Shown here piece after piece: positions 59,622 to 64,000 of a stretch of DNA of 64,000 nt (positions are counted from its first letter, which is position 1; every line of letters starts with the position of its first letter). The notes beneath the pieces are model-generated. The model saw nothing but the letters and a program-made list of their open reading frames with translations, searched no databases and was not told the origin of the DNA. Both the position numbers and the translations under genes were made by a program. Where the stretch lies: positions 1 through 64,000 of the forward strand of contig CAMNHV010000001.1 of assembly GCA_946539855.1 (NCBI GenBank), in the 5' to 3' direction. Origin of the DNA: CAG-791 sp002449595. GTDB taxonomy: Bacteria > Bacillota > Clostridia > Lachnospirales > Lachnospiraceae.

Positions 59622-59858
59622 GTATTCCTCCATTTCTGCCCGGCGCGTCATTTGTGGCTGTCCGCTCCGGTTTCCGATGCGTGCAGCGCCCTTCTGACTC
59701 GGCTAAATATCAGGTTTCCAGTGCTGCCGGGCACATTTGAATCATTTAATCATAACGCGGGGTTGGAAATATACAAGTGAATATTTGGTGAAAAGATTTG
59801 TGGCGCGCGATCCTGGATTGTGGGCTGGCGGGAAGGCCTTGATTGCCAGGTGGTGGGC

Positions 59859-60170
59859 TTTTCAATGGGGCGTCAAAAATAAGGCTTCTTTTGAAACACT
59901 ATTGAACCAGCGCCGTGATTTTTCAATGGAGAGTCAAAAACAAAGCTTCCTTTGAAAAGCCATTGAACCGGAACCGTGATTTTTCAATGGAGAGTCAAAA
60001 ACAAGGCTTCCTTTGAAACGCTATTGAACCAGCGCCGTGATTTTTCAATGGAGAGTCAAAAACAAGGCTTCCTTTAACACGCTGTTGACACAAGCTCCCG
60101 GTTTTTCAATAGCGTGTCAAAAACTAAGCTTCTTTTGACAAGCTATTGACCCAGCGCAAGTATTTTTCAA
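59859..60170 (+). repeat. Hairpin-repeat array 3 (five units plus a fragment)
   Basis: Five units start at about 59859, 59919, 59980, 60041 and 60102, in the same orientation as array 1: TTTTTCAATGGAGAGTCAAAA, centre ACAAGGCTTC, TTTGAAACGCTATTGA, linker ACCAGCGCCGTGA. A truncated sixth left arm follows. Right arms often read CTTTGAAA in place of TTTTGACA, so these hairpins are weaker than those of arrays 1 and 2. The rest of the 59622-60423 gap shows no gene. Confidence 0.92.
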
Positions 60171-60423
60171 GCGTTATGCTGGCGGGGGGGATCTTTTTCT
60201 TATCAAAACTTGCTTAACGCATGAAGCGTCCAGCGGGTCGCTTCGAGCGAATACTTCCGGGAAGAAATAATCGATGCGGTAGCTTGCCTGCTCCACGCGA
60301 CCTCCCCGCAGACATCCACCCCATTTGGCATTTCCCCCACACTTCCCTATAATTAGAGAGCAGGCAAAAGCCTGCCGAGATGCAGCTGTTAGCACCAGCC
60401 CTCCCCAGAACAGGAGCCCCAAA

Positions 60424-61710
60424 ATGAACCTAAAACTCCTCACCATCTCCGCCGCCGCCATCCTGACCCTTGCATTATTCATCTCCGGATGCGGCGCCAA
60501 ACCGCATGAAACGCCAAAGCAGGCAGCAGCACTGACGGACGCATCCGTGGGCGATATCGTCGTATTCGGCGATATCAGGTGGTACGTGATCGCAAAAACA
60601 GCGGACGGCTGCACACTCCTGAGCGAAAAGCCCGTGATAAAGAAGGCATTCAGAGACGCAGAGTATCAGGCATTCGACGGCACATGGGAAAAGTCCACGC
60701 TGCGCGCATGGCTCAACGGGCAATTCTACGACACGTTCACAGAAGCGGAAAAGGCCCTGATCGCCAGCACGCACAACGTCAATGCTGACAACAGCGAGCA
60801 CGGCACTTCCGGCGGAAACGACACAGACGATTACATCTATCTGCTGAGCGTGGACGAGGCGAAGGCCCTGGACAGCAAGATACTGAAGTGCGGCTACTGG
60901 TACGGACAGGAGAACCAGTGGTGGTGGCTGCGGTCGCCGGGCGTGAATGAAAGCTATATAGCCTACGTCGGCAACAACAGCAACGGGAAAAACACCATCG
61001 ACCCCACAGGCGACATCGCGGGCAATGCCTACGGCGCCGTCCGCCCCGCCCTGACCCTTCGCTTCACGGACCAGGCCGCCCTAGCAACATTAAACCAGAA
61101 TCAATCGAAGGACGCGTCAGCGACACCCGGGACAGGATCAGCAACAGCACCTGCCACCACAAATGCATTTACCCGCACCCCCGCCGAGGAGCAGGCCGAG
61201 CTTGCAGCGATGGCCGCCGCGGAGAAAGGCGACGTGGTGCCATTCGGCCGATACACATGGATCGTGGCGGAAAAGTCCGACGGCACCTGCACCCTGCTCT
61301 GCCAGGGCCCCGTCGCAAACATGCCCTACAACGACACCAAAGAGGACACCACCTGGGAGACCTGCTCCCTGCGCAAATGGCTCAACGAGGACTTCTACAA
61401 CACCAAATTCACCGCCGGCGAGAAAGCCGCGATCATAACCTCACACAACACATTCACCGAAGAGGACTCGCCTTACGACATGGACTGCGGCAACGCCACC
61501 GACGACAAGGTATACCTGTTCACATACACCGAATCAAAAATCGTCAGCGACGCCGAACGCGGAATGGGAATCGAGTGGTGGCTGCGCTCACCCGGCAAGC
61601 GCCAGGAAGATGCCGTATATATCCTCGGACATGCCGCAAACCTGATGGGAAACACCGTCAGCTACTCCATGGGCGTCCGCCCCACGATCAAGGTCAAATA
61701 CTCCGACTAA
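60424..61710 (+). CDS. Lipoprotein with two DUF6273 domains
   Basis: 428 residues. MNLKLLTISAAAILTLALFISGCG is a lipoprotein signal. Two homologous domains follow: GDIVVFGDIRWYVIAKTADGC to GAVRPALTLRF, and GDVVPFGRYTWIVAEKSDGTC to GVRPTIKVKYSD, each with STLRAWLN or CSLRKWLN, DDYIYLLS or DDKVYLFT, and WWLRSPG. This is the DUF6273 pattern seen in many exported gut Clostridia proteins, probably a surface-exposed binding module. Start ATG 60424 has AGGAG upstream; the frame begins 33 codons earlier without a site. A terminator follows. Confidence 0.88.
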   Translation: MNLKLLTISAAAILTLALFISGCGAKPHETPKQAAALTDASVGDIVVFGDIRWYVIAKTADGCTLLSEKPVIKKAFRDAEYQAFDGTWEKSTLRAWLNGQFYDTFTEAEKALIASTHNVNADNSEHGTSGGNDTDDYIYLLSVDEAKALDSKILKCGYWYGQENQWWWLRSPGVNESYIAYVGNNSNGKNTIDPTGDIAGNAYGAVRPALTLRFTDQAALATLNQNQSKDASATPGTGSATAPATTNAFTRTPAEEQAELAAMAAAEKGDVVPFGRYTWIVAEKSDGTCTLLCQGPVANMPYNDTKEDTTWETCSLRKWLNEDFYNTKFTAGEKAAIITSHNTFTEEDSPYDMDCGNATDDKVYLFTYTESKIVSDAERGMGIEWWLRSPGKRQEDAVYILGHAANLMGNTVSYSMGVRPTIKVKYSD

Positions 61711-61727
61711 CCGACAGGCACCCGACG

Positions 61728-61774
61728 AAAAACCCGGAGAGCACTGAGCTTATCAGCCTTTCCGGGTTTTTATT
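61728..61774 (+). terminator. Intrinsic terminator after the DUF6273 gene
   Basis: Arms AAAAACCCGGA (61728-61738) and TCCGGGTTTTT (61761-61771) form an 11-bp stem with a 22-base loop; the T-rich right arm serves as the T tract. Confidence 0.8.
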
Positions 61775-61802
61775 ATGTGAAAAAGATCATCCCCGCCATC
61801 AT

Positions 61803-62175
61803 GGATAGCAAGTTAGGGAACACTTCTGCTACCGCAGCGGGCCCTCCGCCCCAGAAGTATTCGCTTGCAGCCGCCCGCTGGGCTGTCCCGCGGAGCAGAT
61901 GAGCTACCGCATTGACAGTGTTCCCATACAAGTATTCGCTTCCGATCGGTTTGGATAACAAGTTTGGGAACACTTCTGCTACCACAACGCGCCCTCCGAC
62001 CCGGAAGTATTCGCTCGCAGCCGTCCGCCGGGCTGTCCCGCGGAGCAGATAAGCTACCGCATTGCCAGTGTTCCCATACAATTCTTCGCTCCCGATCGGT
62101 TTGGATAACAAGTTGGGGAACATTTCTGCTACCGCAGCGGGCCCTCCGCCCCGAAAGTATTCGCTCGCAGCCGCC
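61803..62175. repeat. 150-bp tandem repeat (two and a half copies)
   Basis: Units start at 61803, 61953 and 62103, exactly 150 bp apart; the third breaks off near 62175. Each contains GGGAACACTTCTGCTACC, GAAGTATTCGC, GGGCTGTCCCGCGGAGCAG and AGTGTTCCCATACAA. Inside each unit GGGAACACT and AGTGTTCCC form an inverted repeat spanning most of the unit. Because 150 is a multiple of three, both strands stay open for long stretches, for example 50-residue repeats on the minus strand, but no start signal supports a gene. A 54-bp relative lies at 14564-14617. Confidence 0.85.
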
Positions 62176-62413
62176 AGCCCTTTGTTTCACTATGTTTTTG
62201 GTAAACTTGCCGAAAATGTTTGGTAGATTTGCCATGCCTTTCCGCCTTGTACGGCGGGTTCCGCTGCGCTATGATGACTCCACAGGCGGAAATTCCCAAG
62301 TACGCCATCACCGTCATATCGCAGGATCAGTCCTTGCGAGGCCACTTCTCTTTTCACATCTGCGCTTCATGTCTGGAACTCCTGCGGAGTATTTCATCTA
62401 CAGGAGGAACAAT

Positions 62414-63493
62414 GTGGAGAACAGATCGATCAATGTACCACGAGAAGTAGCTGAACAGGGAGCTGAAAAAGCGATAACCGGAGGTATCCTTGAAATCGCC
62501 GGACAGGAAACAAATCAGGCGACGACCGGGTCAGAAGCTGTCAGAGATCCTCGTGAAATGACCGCCGAGGAGCGGGCTGACAAGTGGGAATCGCTGACGA
62601 TCAAGGACCGGTTCATTTTTGGCAAGGTGATGTCGGATCCGAACAACAGCCTTCCATTCCTGCGGCTGCTGTTTCCGGAACTTGCGATCGACAGGATCGT
62701 GCTGTGTGAGATGGAGAAATCCATCGAGCCGGGCGTGGATGTGCGAGGCGTCAGATTCGACGTGTATCTCAGAGATGACAAACGTCGGGCTTTCACGATC
62801 GAGATGCAGATGAGGGACGAGAAGAATCTCGGCCTGCGGAGCAGATACTACGCTTCCCTTATGGACGAAGACCTGCTGTACCGGGGAGAGCCTTACAATG
62901 AGATGGTCGAGTCCTATGTCGTGTTCATCTGCCCATTTGATCAGTTCGGGTATGGACTGCATCGCTACACGTTCCGCAACATGTGCGAGGAGATCCCCGG
63001 GCTGCCACTTGGGGATCGCACAAAAAGAGTATTTCTGTGCTGCGGAAGCAGTAGAGAAAATGACGTCGACGAAGGCCTGAAGAGATTCCTGGATTATGTG
63101 AACAACGGGACAATATCCGGCGAGTATACACGTGAGCTCGACAAAGCAGTCGCGTATGCCAAGAAGAACCCGATCTGGAGGAAGGAATATATGCGCTGGG
63201 ATCTTGAGATTGAGAACGAGCGGTACAAAGCCCGGGAGCAAGGGCTGGAGGAAGGCCGCGCCGCAGGACTGGAGGAAGGCCGCGCAGTTGGCTTACAAGA
63301 AGGCCGCGCCGCTGGGCTGGAAGAAGGCCACGCAGTTGGCCTACAGGAAGGTCGCGCGGAAGGCCGTAGAGAAGGCGCTGCAAGGCTGGCAAGTCTTATC
63401 ATGAAGCTCACTCCTGGGACGGACGAATACCAAACAGCCTTGAGGGGAAGTGAGGAGGCGAGACGCGCTCTCTACGAGAAATACGGCATCTGA
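62414..63493 (+). CDS. Rpn family PD-(D/E)XK nuclease/putative transposase
   Basis: 359 residues from a GTG start (62414) with AGGAGG six bases upstream; the same frame is open far upstream through the 150-bp repeat, without a site. The nuclease core starts at TIKDRFIFGKVMSDPNNSLPF, with Asp116 in VRFDVYLRDD and Glu130/Gln132 in TIEMQM, the D-ExQ variant usual for this family. NVDFNMC-type helices follow (YYASLMDEDLLYRGEPYNEM, VVFICPFDQFG). The C-terminal 100 residues are a repeat-rich tail (GLEEGRA, GLQEGRA) ending in MKLTPGTDEYQTAL and LYEKYGI. An internal ribosome binding site and ATG open exactly this tail. Family members degrade DNA and promote recA-independent recombination. Confidence 0.88.
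   Translation: MENRSINVPREVAEQGAEKAITGGILEIAGQETNQATTGSEAVRDPREMTAEERADKWESLTIKDRFIFGKVMSDPNNSLPFLRLLFPELAIDRIVLCEMEKSIEPGVDVRGVRFDVYLRDDKRRAFTIEMQMRDEKNLGLRSRYYASLMDEDLLYRGEPYNEMVESYVVFICPFDQFGYGLHRYTFRNMCEEIPGLPLGDRTKRVFLCCGSSRENDVDEGLKRFLDYVNNGTISGEYTRELDKAVAYAKKNPIWRKEYMRWDLEIENERYKAREQGLEEGRAAGLEEGRAVGLQEGRAAGLEEGHAVGLQEGRAEGRREGAARLASLIMKLTPGTDEYQTALRGSEEARRALYEKYGI
63177..63193 (+). promoter_or_regulatory. Internal ribosome binding site and ATG in the Rpn gene
   Basis: GGAGGAAGG at 63177-63185 is followed five bases later by ATG 63191, inside the coding region. The amino acids it encodes (WRKEYM) are kept in the downstream cassettes together with the same site. It is stronger than the site of the full-length GTG start is typical for. 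Confidence 0.7.
63191..63493 (+). CDS. Putative internal C-terminal small protein of the Rpn gene
   Basis: 100 residues in the same frame as the nuclease, starting MRWDLEIENERYKAREQG, then Gly/Glu/Arg-rich repeats and the conserved end. For other bacteria it is known that rpn genes can make a small C-terminal protein from an internal start, which binds and blocks the full-length nuclease. The strong internal site here and its preservation in two downstream copies suggest the same. Expression is not shown. Confidence 0.6.
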   Translation: MRWDLEIENERYKAREQGLEEGRAAGLEEGRAVGLQEGRAAGLEEGHAVGLQEGRAEGRREGAARLASLIMKLTPGTDEYQTALRGSEEARRALYEKYGI

Positions 63494-63522
63494 CGCAACC
63501 CCCGATCTGGAGGAAAGAATAT

Positions 63523-63705
63523 ATGCGCTGGGATCTTGAGATGGAAAACGAGCGGTACAAAGCCCGGGAGCAAGGACTGGAGGAAGGCCGCGCAGTTGGC
63601 TTACAAGAAGGCCGTGCAGAAGGAGAAGCGAGCGGAATTTCAAAGGGAGAATCAAGACTGGCCAGTCTCATCATGAAACTCACTCCCGGGACGGACGAAT
63701 ACTAA
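63523..63705 (+). CDS. Second Rpn C-terminal cassette (small protein, truncated end)
   Basis: 60 residues from ATG 63523 with GGAGGAAAG at 63509-63517. It starts MRWDLEMENERYKAREQGLEE, has only two full GLEEGR-type repeats, then EASGISKGESRLASLIMKL and ends at Tyr60 because the CAA codon of copy 1 is TAA here. The remaining 20 codons of the cassette are still recognisable to the original TGA near 63765. The protein would be a free-standing relative of the internal small protein. Confidence 0.55.
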   Translation: MRWDLEMENERYKAREQGLEEGRAVGLQEGRAEGEASGISKGESRLASLIMKLTPGTDEY

Positions 63706-63794
63706 ACAGCTTTGACAGGCAGCAAGGAGGATCGGCGTCTTCTCTACGAGAAATACGGCATCTGACGCAACCCCCGATCTGGAGGAAGGAATAT

Positions 63795-64000
63795 ATGCGC
63801 TGGGATCTTGAGATTGAGAACGAGCGGTACAAAGCACGGGAGCAAGGTTTAGAGGAAGGCCGCGCAGCTGGGCTAGAGGAAGGCCACGCGGAAGGCCGTA
63901 GAGAAGGCGCAGCAAGGCTGGCCAGTCTTATCATGAAGCTCACTCCCGGGACGGACGAATACCAAACCGCCTTGACGGGAAGTGAAGAGGCGAGACGCGC
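63795..64000 (+). CDS. Third Rpn C-terminal cassette (runs off the window)
   Basis: Open from ATG 63795 with GGAGGAAGG at 63781-63789 to the window edge. It starts MRWDLEIENERYKAREQG, has two repeats, then GRREGAARLASLIMKLTPG and continues DEYQTALTGSEEARRA, keeping the CAA codon lost in copy 2. It is closer to copy 1 than copy 2 is. Its end and any further copies lie outside. Confidence 0.6.
   Translation, partial: MRWDLEIENERYKAREQGLEEGRAAGLEEGHAEGRREGAARLASLIMKLTPGTDEYQTALTGSEEARR

Larger units (their letters stand above)
63171..64000 (+). repeat. Tandem array of Rpn C-terminal cassettes
   Basis: The 3' part of the Rpn gene is repeated: copy 1 63171-63502 (332 bp, in the gene), copy 2 63503-63774 (272 bp), copy 3 63775 to beyond the window. 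Each opens CGATCTGGAGGAA, carries the ribosome binding site and ATG, and the first two close with GAGAAATACGGCATCTGA plus a CGCAACCCC junction. Length differs by the number of 24-bp-type GLEEGR repeats. Confidence 0.93.

Noticed and set aside
61773..62235. Minus-strand repeat protein with 50-residue units
   Set aside because: The open frame follows from a 150-bp repeat with a length divisible by three. The plus strand is open as well, and there is no ribosome binding site or recognisable fold, so I kept it only as a repeat.
61964..62413. N-terminal extension of the Rpn protein
   Set aside because: The frame is open through the 150-bp repeat, but that part is Arg/Ser/Pro-rich noise and AGGAGG sits directly before GTG 62414.

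Overview
This window looks like the chromosome of a moderately GC-rich member of the Clostridia, probably a gut Lachnospiraceae-type bacterium. The evidence is the strong AGGAGG ribosome binding sites, the intrinsic terminators with T tracts, a preQ1-I-like leader in front of a QueT-type transporter, lipoproteins with short Lys-rich signal peptides, and many sugar and peptide uptake genes. No rRNA or complete prophage is present. One tRNA (Ser, anticodon GCU) is present. These points come from gene content only; no taxonomic marker was compared.

Layout. (1) 0.4-13.8 kb: a minus-strand catabolic operon (long-chain mannitol dehydrogenase/fructuronate reductase type enzyme, RbsB-RbsA-RbsC-like sugar ABC importer, three alpha/beta-hydrolase esterases, two zinc alcohol/polyol dehydrogenases, a VOC protein). 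It diverges from a ROK repressor gene, with two AAAACTGTTTT palindromes between them. (2) 13.8-20 kb: tRNA-Ser, HIT protein, rhomboid protease, galactokinase, RarA, QueT-type transporter behind a putative preQ1 riboswitch, and an OFA-type MFS permease. (3) 20-28.6 kb: an AraC regulator and a minus-strand cluster of GH106-like glycosidase, HAD phosphatase, a protein I do not recognise, a PfkB/HldE-like kinase, a GmhA-like SIS isomerase and a MoaF-like protein, which suggests an unassigned sugar-phosphate pathway. (4) 28.9-38.4 kb: M20 amidohydrolase, a catalytically dead serine-recombinase-like protein, a DUF1287 protein, the first hairpin-repeat array, then AbgT transporter, two more M20 amidohydrolases and an NSS sodium symporter: a cut-and-import module for acyl or peptidyl amino acids. 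(5) 38.5-47.4 kb: fused amino-acid ABC binding protein/permease, a lysozyme-domain gene broken by one in-frame TAG, an ArAE-type membrane protein with a HAD-like tail, a lipoprotein, a zinc-ribbon membrane protein and an SNF2 helicase. (6) 47.4-57.1 kb: two GH31 glycosidases (one with a heptad-repeat insertion, one sulfoquinovosidase-like but lacking the sulfonate arginine), a GPH symporter, a zinc-ribbon/DUF6320-like protein overlapping a condensation-fold acyltransferase, and a 5'-nucleotidase-like HAD protein. (7) 57.3-62.2 kb: two more hairpin-repeat arrays, in opposite orientations, flanking a lipoprotein gene, then a DUF6273 lipoprotein and a 150-bp tandem repeat. (8) 62.4-64 kb: an Rpn/PD-(D/E)XK nuclease gene with a strong internal ribosome binding site and ATG. 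Its C-terminal segment is tandemly repeated downstream, each copy with its own ribosome binding site.

The two most unusual signals are the Rpn gene with amplified C-terminal cassettes (62414-64000), which looks like a gene-within-a-gene toxin-antitoxin locus with extra antitoxin-like copies, and the three arrays of about 60-bp hairpin units (31771, 57306, 59859), which match no feature class I know. Products are inferred from motifs read by eye; no database search was run.
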